A stretch of DNA of 14,513 bases from an uncultured Gemmatimonadota bacterium (GTDB lineage: Bacteria > Gemmatimonadota > Gemmatimonadetes > Gemmatimonadales > Gemmatimonadaceae). Under the pieces are notes generated by a model. That model saw nothing but the letters and a program-made list of their open reading frames with translations, was not told where the DNA came from and ran no database searches. The DNA lies in NCBI GenBank assembly GCA_946479895.1, contig CAMLHT010000085.1, positions 1 to 14,513 on the forward strand, in the 5' to 3' direction. Shown piece after piece: positions 1 through 8,216 of this stretch. How positions within the stretch are numbered: position 1 is the stretch's first letter; the number at the start of each line of letters is the position of its first letter. The translations under genes were made by a program, and so were the position numbers.

Positions 1-171
1 GGGCGAGCGGGAGCGGCCGCCAGGCCGGTCCCGTCTCGTCACGTGGATGAGCGGCACTGGCGGCCGGGCAGGGCGTTCCGTCCGAAGCGACCGGCGCACT
101 GACTGTGTTCCACGCGAATGACTGGCATGCTACCGTTAGATGATCCTCCATCCACCCCGGAGCGCTTCATC

Positions 172-3100
172 GTGCGTAAATCGTTATCCCTCCTCGCTCT
201 TTTCGCCTCAGTCGCCTCGGCGCAGAACGCGGCTGACTCGGTTCAGTGGCGTAACATCGGGCCCCTTCAGTCGGGCCGCATGGTGGCCATCGCCGGCTCG
301 GTCGCCCGACCTGACGAGTACTACATGGGCACCACCGGCGGCGGCGTCTGGAAGACCACCGACGGCGGCAAGACCGCGTTCCCCGTCACCGACGCGTACT
401 TCGGCGGCACCATCGGCGCGATCGCGGTGGCGGAGACGAATCCCGACATCGTGTACGTCGGCGGGGGCGAGACGCCCATCCGCGGCAACGTCTCCCACGG
501 CGAAGGCATGTGGAAGACCACTGACGGCGGAAAGACCTGGACCAGCCTCGGACTGGCCGAGACGCAGTACATCGGGCGGGTGCGGCTCCACCCCACGAAT
601 CCGGACATCGTCTACGTCGCGGCCCTGGGCCACGTGTTCGGCCCCAACGCCGAGCGCGGCATCTACAAGTCCACCGACGGCGGAAAGACGTGGAAGCAGG
701 TGCTCTTCAAGAACGATTCGACGGGCGCCATCGACCTCGTGATGGATCCGAAGAACCCGAACGTCCTCTACGCCGCGATGTGGGAGGCCAACCGCACGCC
801 GTGGTCGCTCAAGAGCGGCGGGCCGGGCTCGGGCATCTGGAAGTCGACCGACGCCGGCGAGACCTGGACGGACATCTCCCGCAACACGGGCCTGCCCGCC
901 GGACTGCTCGGCAACATCGGCCTCAGCGTGTCGCCCGTGAACTCGAACATCGTCTGGGCGATGATCGAGAACGAGCCCGACGGCGGCCTGTACAAGTCGA
1001 GCGACGCCGGCGCGACGTGGACCAGGACGTCCGGCGACCGCAATATCCGCCAGCGCGCCTGGTACTACTCGAAGGTCTACGCGTCGCCGCTCGACACGCA
1101 GCAGGTGGTCGTTCTGAACGTCAGCCCGATGTGGTCGCAGGACGGCGGGAAGACGTTCCGCTCCGGTTTCGGCGGTGGCGACAACCACGACATGTGGTGG
1201 GCGCCGGACGGCAAGCGCATGGCGATCGCGCACGACAACGGCACGATCTTCACGAGTGACTCCGGCCGGACGAGCGTCCGGTCGGCGACGGCGACGGGCC
1301 AGCTCTACCACGTGCACCTGACGACGCATTCGCCGGCGCACGCCTGCGGCGCCAAGCAGGACGCCGGGTCGCAGTGCGGCCCGATCCGCGGACCGATCCC
1401 GGTCCCGGGGCAGGGTGGGCGCGGCGGTGGCGGTGCCGGCGGCGGCCGTGGTGGCGCGGCGACGCCTCCCGCGGGCGGCCAGACCAATCCTCCCTATCAG
1501 GACTTCTACAGCGTCGCCGGCGGTGAATCGGGCTACATCTCGACGAGCCCGCTCAACCCCGACATCAGCTACGGCGGCAACTATGGTGGCGACCTGTCGA
1601 TGCGTGACCGGATCTCCGGCCGCTCGATGTCGCTCGACCCGTGGCCGCTCAACCCGATGGGCCACGACGCGAAGGACTCGAAGTACCGCTTCCAGTGGAC
1701 GTACCCGATCGTCCACTCGCCGCACAATCCGCGGACGATCTACGTCGGGTCGAACGTCGTGTTCCGCTCGACGGACGAGGGCAAGAACTTCTCCGTCTTC
1801 TCGCCGGACCTGACGCGCCACGATCCGAAGACCCTCGGGCCGTCCGGGGGCCCGATCTCCAAGGACCAGACGTCGGTCGAGTACTACGCGACCGTCTTCA
1901 CGATCTCGGAGTCGCCGGTGACGCCGGGCCTCATCTGGACGGGCTCCGACGACGGCAAGGTGTACCTCACGCGGAACAACGGCACGACCTGGACGGACGT
2001 GACGCCGCGCGGGCTCCCGCAGTGGACGCGCGTCTCGATCATCGACGCGTCGCCGCACAGCCCCGGCACCGCCTGGCTGGCCGGCAACCGCTACCAGCTC
2101 GACGACTTCGCGCCGTATCTCTACCGGACGACGGACTACGGCCAGACGTGGGTGAAGATCACCGACGGCATCCCGGCGACCGAGTTCACCCGCGCCATCC
2201 GCGAGGACCTCGCGCGCCCGGGCATGCTCTACGCCGCGACCGAGCGCAGCATGTACCTCTCCTACGACTACGGCCGCAATTGGCAGAGTCTCAAGAGAAA
2301 TCTCCCACCAGTGCCTGTTCATGACATTGCGCTGAGGGAGGACGACATGGCCATCGCCACCCACGGTCGCGCGTTCTGGGTGATGGACAGCCTCGACCGC
2401 CTGCGCAACGCGCCGGAGGCGGCGGCCGCGAAGACCGCGGGCCGCGACTTCCTCTACCAGCCGCCGCTCACGCCGCGCGCCGGCGGAGTCCTCCCGATCC
2501 GCTACGAGCTGGCCGAGCCGGGGCAGCTGGTGACCTTCACGCTCGTCGGCAGGGATGGAAAGGTCTTCAAGAAGGTCTCCTCGGCCGACAGCATCCCCGA
2601 TCCGGTGGCGGTGGGTGGTGGCGGCGGCCGCGGCTTCGGCCGTGGCGGTGGCGGCGCGGCGGCCGGTCCGGCCCGCGTCTCGAACAACGCGGGCATGAAC
2701 CGCTACAACCTGAACCTGTCGTATCCGGGCGCGCCGGGCTTCAACGGCATGATCCTCTGGGGCGCGTCGCTTGGCGGCCCGACCCTGGCGCCCGGCGCGT
2801 ACACGCTCATCATGCGCGTCGGGACCAACCCGCCGATCAGCCGGCAGGTGCGCATCACGCGCGACCCGCGCGCCGACGCCACCGACGCGGACGTGGCCGC
2901 GCAGGTCGAGCTCTCGCAGCGCATCGTCGCGCGCGTGACCGAGGCCAACAACGGCGTGCGCACGATCCGCAGCATCAAGCGCCAGCTCGAGGAGCGGATG
3001 CCGGCGATGGAGAGCAACAACGCCTTCAAGTCGCTGGCGAAGGCGATGACGGATTCGCTCAACACGGTCGAGGATTCGCTCTACCAGACGAAGAATCGCG

Positions 3101-3387
3101 CCGGCCAGGATCCGCTCAACTTCCCGATTCGCCTCAACAACCAGCTCGCGGCCCTGAATGGGTTCGTGATGAGCGGCGAGCGGCGTCCGACGAAGCAGTC
3201 GTACGAGGTGTATGACATCCTGGCGCCGAAGCTGGCGACGGAGCTCCGCCGTCTCCGGTATGTCGAGACGGTCATGCTGCCGAGGGTCAACGCGTCGCTG
3301 AAGGCGGCGGGGCAGGAACCGATCGTCCCGACTACGGATGAGCCGCCGGCGCCGGCGACCGGTGGAAGGGGCGGCGCGGGGCAGTAA
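172..3387 (+). CDS. Secreted sortilin-like (VPS10/BNR repeat) beta-propeller protein
   Basis: About 1,071 residues. I chose the GTG at 172 over the in-frame ATG at 118 because it puts a clean Sec signal peptide at the N-terminus (VRKSLSLLALFASVASA, cleavage before Gln); the 18 residues before it are proline/aspartate-rich and unlike a leader. At least nine BNR/Asp-box-like motifs of the type S/T-x-D-x-G-x-T-W are visible, for example KTTDGGKTW, KSTDGGKTW, KSTDAGETW, KSSDAGATW and YRTTDYGQTW, which is the pattern of sortilin/VPS10-type seven- to ten-bladed propellers. A Gly/Arg linker interrupts the propeller near nt 1407-1460, a second lies near nt 2610-2665, and the protein ends Gly/Arg-rich. 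The last 250 residues contain a beta-rich stretch and then a helical region. The family is common in Gemmatimonadota and Acidobacteriota and is often annotated as a glycosyl hydrolase, but no catalytic residues can be assigned. It is probably periplasmic or extracellular and may bind peptides or glycans. It is transcribed alone and followed by an intrinsic terminator. Confidence 0.9.
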   Translation: MRKSLSLLALFASVASAQNAADSVQWRNIGPLQSGRMVAIAGSVARPDEYYMGTTGGGVWKTTDGGKTAFPVTDAYFGGTIGAIAVAETNPDIVYVGGGETPIRGNVSHGEGMWKTTDGGKTWTSLGLAETQYIGRVRLHPTNPDIVYVAALGHVFGPNAERGIYKSTDGGKTWKQVLFKNDSTGAIDLVMDPKNPNVLYAAMWEANRTPWSLKSGGPGSGIWKSTDAGETWTDISRNTGLPAGLLGNIGLSVSPVNSNIVWAMIENEPDGGLYKSSDAGATWTRTSGDRNIRQRAWYYSKVYASPLDTQQVVVLNVSPMWSQDGGKTFRSGFGGGDNHDMWWAPDGKRMAIAHDNGTIFTSDSGRTSVRSATATGQLYHVHLTTHSPAHACGAKQDAGSQCGPIRGPIPVPGQGGRGGGGAGGGRGGAATPPAGGQTNPPYQDFYSVAGGESGYISTSPLNPDISYGGNYGGDLSMRDRISGRSMSLDPWPLNPMGHDAKDSKYRFQWTYPIVHSPHNPRTIYVGSNVVFRSTDEGKNFSVFSPDLTRHDPKTLGPSGGPISKDQTSVEYYATVFTISESPVTPGLIWTGSDDGKVYLTRNNGTTWTDVTPRGLPQWTRVSIIDASPHSPGTAWLAGNRYQLDDFAPYLYRTTDYGQTWVKITDGIPATEFTRAIREDLARPGMLYAATERSMYLSYDYGRNWQSLKRNLPPVPVHDIALREDDMAIATHGRAFWVMDSLDRLRNAPEAAAAKTAGRDFLYQPPLTPRAGGVLPIRYELAEPGQLVTFTLVGRDGKVFKKVSSADSIPDPVAVGGGGGRGFGRGGGGAAAGPARVSNNAGMNRYNLNLSYPGAPGFNGMILWGASLGGPTLAPGAYTLIMRVGTNPPISRQVRITRDPRADATDADVAAQVELSQRIVARVTEANNGVRTIRSIKRQLEERMPAMESNNAFKSLAKAMTDSLNTVEDSLYQTKNRAGQDPLNFPIRLNNQLAALNGFVMSGERRPTKQSYEVYDILAPKLATELRRLRYVETVMLPRVNASLKAAGQEPIVPTTDEPPAPATGGRGGAGQ

Positions 3388-3416
3388 TCCCGGGAAGGGC
3401 GGCTTCATTCGCGGTG

Positions 3417-3556
3417 CCGACGGTCTGGCTCGCGGATCACGCCGATGAACGCAGAAGAAACAATCAGGAGCGTGGGGACTCAGTCCGGACCGAGTCCCCA
3501 CGCTCCTGGTCGTTTTTTCCGCGTTCATCGGCGTGATCCGCGAACCAACCTGTCGG
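3417..3556. repeat. Gene-less palindromic element A
   Basis: This is a 140-bp near-perfect palindrome. The core arms 3427-3481 and 3492-3546 match at 50 of 55 positions. The symmetry continues more weakly to 3417 and 3556 (15 of the outer 19 positions, overlapping the core ends). The 10-base centre contains the small palindrome GTCCGGAC. Each arm carries the family core, GATCACGCCGATGAACGC on the left and its complement on the right. The same core occurs at 10698-10830, in both flanks of the GxxExxY gene (12161-12206 and 12632-12678), and as a single arm at 13167-13203. There is no ORF inside. Together with the 5' leader of the next gene it makes up the 344-bp gap between 3388 and 3731; I see nothing else in that gap. 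Confidence 0.9.
3465..3518 (+). terminator. Intrinsic terminator inside palindrome A
   Basis: A perfect 17-bp stem (3465-3481 with 3492-3508) has a 10-base loop that can itself fold. It is followed four bases later by six T residues at 3513-3518. It lies 77 bases after the stop codon of the sortilin-like gene and is oriented to end its transcript. The opposite strand has only a broken T tract after the hairpin, so termination should be stronger on the plus strand. Confidence 0.75.
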
Positions 3557-3731
3557 AGACACGGACGATACCCTCTGGAACCCGCTCTCCAGCCCGATCG
3601 AGTAAACCGTAATCGCGCTTACCGTGTCTGAGCACGGTGATCCACCGCCGCAACGATTCCCCGTAGCGCGCGTACGAGTCCCGTATCACTATCGCCGGTC
3701 AGCCGCCCCATCTTCCCTCGAGGTGTCGTCG

Positions 3732-5009
3732 ATGTCCCGCCGCGTGATCGCCGCCGTCGTCCTGTCATTCTCCGCCATTTCCGCCGGGGCGCAGCTCCCG
3801 CCCGTTCGCCCGCTCGGCCCCGTGGTCGCGACGACGACTGAGAGCTTCGGGTCGGTGCCAAGCATCCGGGCCCTTTCCGACGGACGGGTGCTCGTCAGCG
3901 ACATGGCGCGCCGGCGGCTCGTGGCCTTCGACAGCATGTTCTCGAAGGCGCAGCCGGTCCTCAACCCGAGCGGGGCCGCGGCGCTCCAGTACCCGGCCCG
4001 CGGCGGCCTGCTGCTCGCCCTGCCCGGCGACACGACACTCGTGTTCGACGCGGCCGGCTACTCCTTCGTGGTGCTCGACGGGGCGGGGCAGGTGGCGCGG
4101 GTGATGTCCATGCCGCGCGCGAGTGACGCCTGGATCATGTCGAGCCCGCAGAACGGGCTGCCGGTCATCGACACCCGCATGCGGATGATCTACCGCACGC
4201 GCCTTCCGCCCACGGGCTTCTCTCGCGCCACCGGTAACGCGATCTATCCCGACAGCGCCCCGGTGATCGCCGTCGCCTTCGACACGCGAAAGGCGGACAC
4301 CCTCGCGTGGATGAAGATCCCGCCGTACACGCCGTCAGTGAGCGGGCGCGATCCGGACGGCAGGATGCGCATCACGAGCATCCAGCCGCCGTTCGAGCTC
4401 ACCGACGAGTGGGCAGCCCTCGAGGACGGGACCATCGCCATCATCCGCTGGCGCGACTATCACGTGGACTGGGTGAAGCCGGACGGCACGCGGGAGTCGT
4501 CGCCGCGCACGGCGTGGAACTGGGTTCGCATGAGCGACGAAGAGAAGGGCAGCTTCATCGACACCCTGAAGGCTGTCTACCAGAAGAACGACTCGATCTC
4601 GCAAGGCCAGATGGTCATGTTCGGCTCGCCGTCATCGATGCCGATCTTCGAGACCCTCACGGTGGCGCCGAGCGAGGTACCGGATTATCCGCCGCCGTTC
4701 GTGCCCCGCGCGACGCGGGTGGATCGCGAGGGCCGCATCTGGCTGCTCGAGCGGGCGAACATCGGCTCGAAGGCGCCCCTGGTGTACGACGTCATCGATC
4801 GCACGGGCCAGATCGTCGACCGGATCCAGATGCCGCCCGACGCGGCAGTGATCGGCTTCGGGCCGGGGGGGAGTGTCTATCTCTCCATCACGCCGACCAA
4901 TCGGACCCTGGCCGCGAGCATGCCGCAGACGGTGAACCCGGCGGCGGGTCCTATGGGTGCTTCATCTCCCGTAAAGGTGGCGCGGGCCATCCTTCCCCCT
5001 CGCCCCTAA
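3732..5009 (+). CDS. Exported protein of unknown function, probable beta-propeller
   Basis: About 425 residues. The ATG at 3732 is preferred over the in-frame ATG at 3624. It is preceded by GAGGTG at about 8 bases and begins a proper signal peptide (MSRRVIAAVVLSFSAISAGA, cleavage before Gln), whereas the upstream 36 residues are Pro/Arg-rich. I do not recognise a named family. Repeated short beta-type segments containing D-G-R/G-R-I-W/V and a hydrophobic strand (SDGRVLVSD, DREGRIWLLE, GPGGSVYLS) resemble the NHL or six-bladed propeller proteins common in this kind of genome. No catalytic motif is visible. It lies downstream of, and separately terminated from, the sortilin-like gene, and converges on the M20 peptidase gene. 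Periplasmic or cell-surface location is inferred from the signal peptide. Confidence 0.75.
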   Translation: MSRRVIAAVVLSFSAISAGAQLPPVRPLGPVVATTTESFGSVPSIRALSDGRVLVSDMARRRLVAFDSMFSKAQPVLNPSGAAALQYPARGGLLLALPGDTTLVFDAAGYSFVVLDGAGQVARVMSMPRASDAWIMSSPQNGLPVIDTRMRMIYRTRLPPTGFSRATGNAIYPDSAPVIAVAFDTRKADTLAWMKIPPYTPSVSGRDPDGRMRITSIQPPFELTDEWAALEDGTIAIIRWRDYHVDWVKPDGTRESSPRTAWNWVRMSDEEKGSFIDTLKAVYQKNDSISQGQMVMFGSPSSMPIFETLTVAPSEVPDYPPPFVPRATRVDREGRIWLLERANIGSKAPLVYDVIDRTGQIVDRIQMPPDAAVIGFGPGGSVYLSITPTNRTLAASMPQTVNPAAGPMGASSPVKVARAILPPRP

Positions 5010-5025
5010 AACCCGACGCCCTCAC

Positions 5026-5177
5026 CGCACGCTTCTCCCGCACGCCTTTCCCGCACGCCGTTCCCGCACGCCTTTCTCGCACGCAGTCACGGACTGCGTG
5101 GAACAGCGTGCGGCAGAGGCGTGTGGGAACGGCGTGCGGGAACAGCGTGCGGAAAAGGCGTGCGGGAGAGGCGTCGA
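5026..5177. repeat. Paired, inverted 13-bp tandem repeat arrays
   Basis: The left array has CGCACGC at exactly 13-base spacing (5026, 5039, 5052, 5065, 5078), with spacers such as CTTTCC and CGTTCC. The right array has the complementary GCGTGCG-type heptamer at 5106, 5119, 5132, 5145, 5158 and, in degenerate form (GCGTCGA), 5171, again every 13 bases. The arrays meet at a perfect hairpin, 5080-5088 with 5092-5100 (9-bp arms, loop ACG). The whole block can fold into one long imperfect hairpin and fills the gap between convergent genes ending at 5009 and 5185. A shared bidirectional terminator role is possible but there is no T tract. Confidence 0.9.
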
Positions 5178-5184
5178 AAGAAAA

Positions 5185-6864
5185 TCAGCCGGGAGTATTA
5201 CAAGCCTTCACGGTGGGATACTTGATCCCCAGCTGATCCAGATACGTCTTGTACTTCGTCGGATCGTAGTAGTACTTCCGCATCTCCGGCCGATACTTGT
5301 TCAGGATGTCCTCATTGAGGAACGTCGCCGGGTTGTCGGTCGGCTTCATGAGCGGCTCGTACTTCGTCTCCTTCGTCTGGATGTCGTTGAAGTACTTCCA
5401 CGCCTGCTCGAGGATCGTCGGCTTGAGGTACAGGTCGACCATCGTCATCGCCTGGACCTTCGCGCCCGCCGTCGTGCCCTTGTGGGCGATCGGCGTCGCC
5501 ATCGCGATCGCGTCCGTCCAGTTGTGGCCCGGCAGGCCCGGGATGTTCGCCGGGTAGCGGAGCGTCACCGTCGGCAGGTTCCATGACACGTCGCCGATGT
5601 CGTCCGAGCCGCCGCCCGACGTCGCCTCGGCCAGCGTGCCCGAGACCTGCCCGGTCGGCTGCTGCGTCGAGAGGCCGCGCGGAGTCGAGCCGATCTCGCA
5701 CTGGAGCGCCTTCGCGAGCGCCTGGTCCGCCTCGCTCCACGCCGGCGCCGGCACCTTCGCGATGTTCTGCCCCATCGCCTCGGCGATCGGCTTGTTGAAG
5801 TGGCCGCTCCAGCCGCTGCCGACGATGCGCACGTTCTCGAGCGACGTGCCCGTCATCATCGCCGCGCCGCGGGCCAGGGTGTCGCCGAGGGCGAACAGCG
5901 CCTTCACCTTGGGCGTGCTCGTCTCGCGGAAGAAGTACCAGTCGGTCGCCGTCTGCGGCACCACGTTGGGCTGGTCACCGCCGTCGCGGATCACCGAGTG
6001 CGACCGCTGCGTGAGCGGCAGGTGCTCGCGGCGGAAGTTCCAGGCGATGTCCATCAGCTCGGCCGCGTCGAGCGCCGAGCGGCCGTTCCAGGGGCCGCCG
6101 GCGGCATGCGCCGCCCGGCCGCGGAAGTCGAACATCGCGCTGATGAGCGCCGACTGTCCGCTCTGGCCCCACGACACGCCCATGTTCGAGCCGACGTGCG
6201 TGAAGAGCACCGCGTCCACGTCCTTGAACATGCCGGCCCGGACGAAGTACGCCTTCGCCGCCATCTGCTCCTCGGCGACGCCCGGCCAGACGAGGATCGT
6301 GCCCGGGATCTTCTCCTTGATCATGATCTGCCGCAGCGCGATCGCGGCCGTGATGTTGAGCGGCGTCCCGGAGTTGTGGCCCTCGCCGTGCCCGGGAGCG
6401 TTCGGCACGATCGGATCGCGATAGGCGACGCCAGGCTTCTGCGACGCCTGCGGAATCCCGTCGATGTCGGAGCCGAGCGCGATGACCGGCTTGCCCGAGC
6501 CCCAGCGGGCGAGCCATCCGGTCGGGATGCCCGCGTAGCCGCGCTGCACGGTGAAGCCGTTCTTCTCGAGGATCCCCGTGAGGTACTTCGACGTCTCGAC
6601 TTCCTGGAAGCCGAGCTCGCCGAAGCTGAAGACCATGTCGACCATCTGCTGCGTGAGCGTCGACAGGCTGTCGACGAGGCGTACCGACTCGTTCTTCAGG
6701 CGCGTGACGCGCTCGTCATCCGCGGGCAGCGTGACGGGGAAGGGATCGGGAGCACCGGCGCCGCCCCGGCCGAATCCGCCCGCGCCCCGCTGGGCGAGCA
6801 ATGGACTGGCGGACAGCATGGCGACCGCGACAAGCCGGGCCGAACTACGAAGCACTCGGGACAT
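5185..6864 (-). CDS. Exported M20-family amidohydrolase/peptidase (AbgB-like)
   Basis: 559 residues from an ATG preceded by AGAGG at a normal distance. The N-terminus is a signal peptide (MSRVLRSSARLVAVAMLSASPLLA, cleavage near Gln25) followed by a Gly/Arg-rich stretch, so the enzyme acts outside the cytoplasm. M20 metal-site elements can be placed: GSDIDG (residues 131-136), GHGEGHNSG (158-166), the Glu-Glu pair at 198-199 that normally gives the catalytic base and a ligand, and a late histidine in PGHNW (about 447). The dimerisation (lid) domain begins around FDFRGRAAHAAG (245-256). This layout matches the aminobenzoyl-glutamate hydrolase B/amidohydrolase branch of M20, which cleaves N-acyl or peptide bonds with two zinc ions; the substrate cannot be read from the sequence. 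A weak possible promoter, TTGATT with 17-base spacing to GAGAAT, lies on the minus strand at 6926-6898. It is a single gene; thrC upstream is on the same strand but separated by 101 bases. Confidence 0.88.
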   Translation of the reverse strand: MSRVLRSSARLVAVAMLSASPLLAQRGAGGFGRGGAGAPDPFPVTLPADDERVTRLKNESVRLVDSLSTLTQQMVDMVFSFGELGFQEVETSKYLTGILEKNGFTVQRGYAGIPTGWLARWGSGKPVIALGSDIDGIPQASQKPGVAYRDPIVPNAPGHGEGHNSGTPLNITAAIALRQIMIKEKIPGTILVWPGVAEEQMAAKAYFVRAGMFKDVDAVLFTHVGSNMGVSWGQSGQSALISAMFDFRGRAAHAAGGPWNGRSALDAAELMDIAWNFRREHLPLTQRSHSVIRDGGDQPNVVPQTATDWYFFRETSTPKVKALFALGDTLARGAAMMTGTSLENVRIVGSGWSGHFNKPIAEAMGQNIAKVPAPAWSEADQALAKALQCEIGSTPRGLSTQQPTGQVSGTLAEATSGGGSDDIGDVSWNLPTVTLRYPANIPGLPGHNWTDAIAMATPIAHKGTTAGAKVQAMTMVDLYLKPTILEQAWKYFNDIQTKETKYEPLMKPTDNPATFLNEDILNKYRPEMRKYYYDPTKYKTYLDQLGIKYPTVKACNTPG

Positions 6865-6965
6865 TCGAGCCTCTGGTGAGGGTGGGGGGAGAGAGTGATT
6901 CTCGGAAAAACAGCGGGTGGAATCAAGGGCGAACGGATAAACTCAGTCACCCTTTGCAGGGACCT

Positions 6966-8216
6966 TCAGGGAGAGAGAACTCGGGAGAGCGCCGATACCT
7001 TGGGCTCGATCTCGATCGGTTGCTCGGCGTGCTCGACGATGATGCCCGGATCCTTGAGGACATGGCCCGTGAGCACCGCGACGATCCGTTCGTCCGGCTT
7101 TATCCGACCCTCGGCAATCATCCGCCGCACGCCCGCCACCGATGCCGCGCTGGCCGGCTCGCAGCCGATTCCCGCGCGGTCGATCACACGCTTGGCGGCC
7201 AGTATGTCGTCGTCACTCACATCCGTGACCAGCCCGCTGGTCTCCTCGATCGCGCGGAATGCGCGGTCCCACGACGCCGGCGCGCCGATGCGGATCGCCG
7301 TGGCGATCGTATCCGGCTCCACGGTGATGGGGCGGCGCGTCCTCTCCCGGAATGCCTGCGAGAATGGGGCGGCGCCCGCGGCCTGGACGGCGAGAAGGCG
7401 CGGCACCCTGTCGATCAGGCCGACCTGCTTCGCGAAGCGCAGCGCCTCACCGAATGCCGACGTGTTGCCGAGGTTGCCGGCGGGCAGGGCGATCCAGTCC
7501 GGTGACTCCCACCGGAGCTGCTGGAGCATCTCGAAGACGATCGTGCGCTGGCCGCCGAGCCGGAACGGATTGACCGAGTTTACGACGTAGACGCCAAGCG
7601 GGTCGCTGGCTTCGCGCAGCAGGCGAAGGCAGTCGTCGAAGCTGCCGCGGACCGCGATCGTGCGCGCCCCGTGGGCGAGCGTCTGGGCCAGCTTGCCCGT
7701 CGCGATCTTCCCGGCGGGGATGAGCACCAGGCCGGGCAGCCCCGCCATGGCCGCGTAGGCCGCCAGTGACGCCGACGTGTTGCCCGTCGACGCGCAGGCG
7801 ACGGCGCTGGCGCCCAACCGGCGGGCCTGGGTGATGGCGACGGTCATCCCCCGATCCTTGAACGATCCTGTCGGGTTCATGCCTTCGTGCTTGAGCATCA
7901 GGGACGCGCCGGCGAAGGACGCCACGGCCGCGCTCTCGATCAGCGGAGTGTTGCCCTCGGGATAGCTGACGATCTCGCTGGGCGCGATCGTGGGCATGAC
8001 GATCTCGCGGTAGCGCCAGACCCCGGACCTGTCGATGCCGGTCGTCGCGGAGAGCCGTTCGGCGAACGCGCGGCGGAGGTCGGCCGGCTTCGCGTCGGTC
8101 TCCACCGCGAGATCGAGGAGCGCACGGCAATTCGGGCACTCCGAGTGGAAGCTGCGCTCGTTGAAGTACAGCCCGCAGCGCGGGCAGGTGAGTCGCGAGT
8201 CGATGACGTCGAGCAT
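6966..8216 (-). CDS. thrC: Threonine synthase
   Basis: 416 residues. It converts O-phospho-L-homoserine to L-threonine with pyridoxal phosphate, the last step of threonine synthesis, in the cytosol. The PLP lysine is Lys120 in NPTGSFKDRG. The cofactor phosphate and ring region follow at ASTGNTSASLAAYAAMAG, and VNSVNPFRLGGQRTIVFE is also typical of ThrC. The N-terminus has a zinc-ribbon-like cysteine set (Cys11, Cys14, Cys27, Cys30 in two CxxC pairs), seen in many threonine synthases of this length class. The ATG overlaps the thrB stop codon by one base (TGATG), so translation is probably coupled and the two genes form an operon. No clear terminator is visible after the stop. Confidence 0.95.
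   Translation of the reverse strand: MLDVIDSRLTCPRCGLYFNERSFHSECPNCRALLDLAVETDAKPADLRRAFAERLSATTGIDRSGVWRYREIVMPTIAPSEIVSYPEGNTPLIESAAVASFAGASLMLKHEGMNPTGSFKDRGMTVAITQARRLGASAVACASTGNTSASLAAYAAMAGLPGLVLIPAGKIATGKLAQTLAHGARTIAVRGSFDDCLRLLREASDPLGVYVVNSVNPFRLGGQRTIVFEMLQQLRWESPDWIALPAGNLGNTSAFGEALRFAKQVGLIDRVPRLLAVQAAGAAPFSQAFRERTRRPITVEPDTIATAIRIGAPASWDRAFRAIEETSGLVTDVSDDDILAAKRVIDRAGIGCEPASAASVAGVRRMIAEGRIKPDERIVAVLTGHVLKDPGIIVEHAEQPIEIEPKVSALSRVLSP

Noticed and set aside
1..171. Possible promoter or gene fragment upstream of the first gene
   Set aside because: No convincing -35/-10 pair, RNA fold or coding end could be identified in this stretch.
208..3528. 1,106-residue open frame on the minus strand across the sortilin-like gene
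   Set aside because: It is Arg-rich and low in complexity, as expected for the complement of GC-rich coding DNA, whereas the plus-strand frame has a signal peptide and BNR repeats.
5026..5177. Possible CRISPR array
   Set aside because: The unit is only 13 bp, the two halves are in opposite orientation, and there are no unique spacers of normal length and no cas genes.
6865..6965. Terminator or attenuator after thrC
   Set aside because: No stem with a T tract was found. Only a weak promoter-like pair for the M20 gene is present, noted in that gene's entry.
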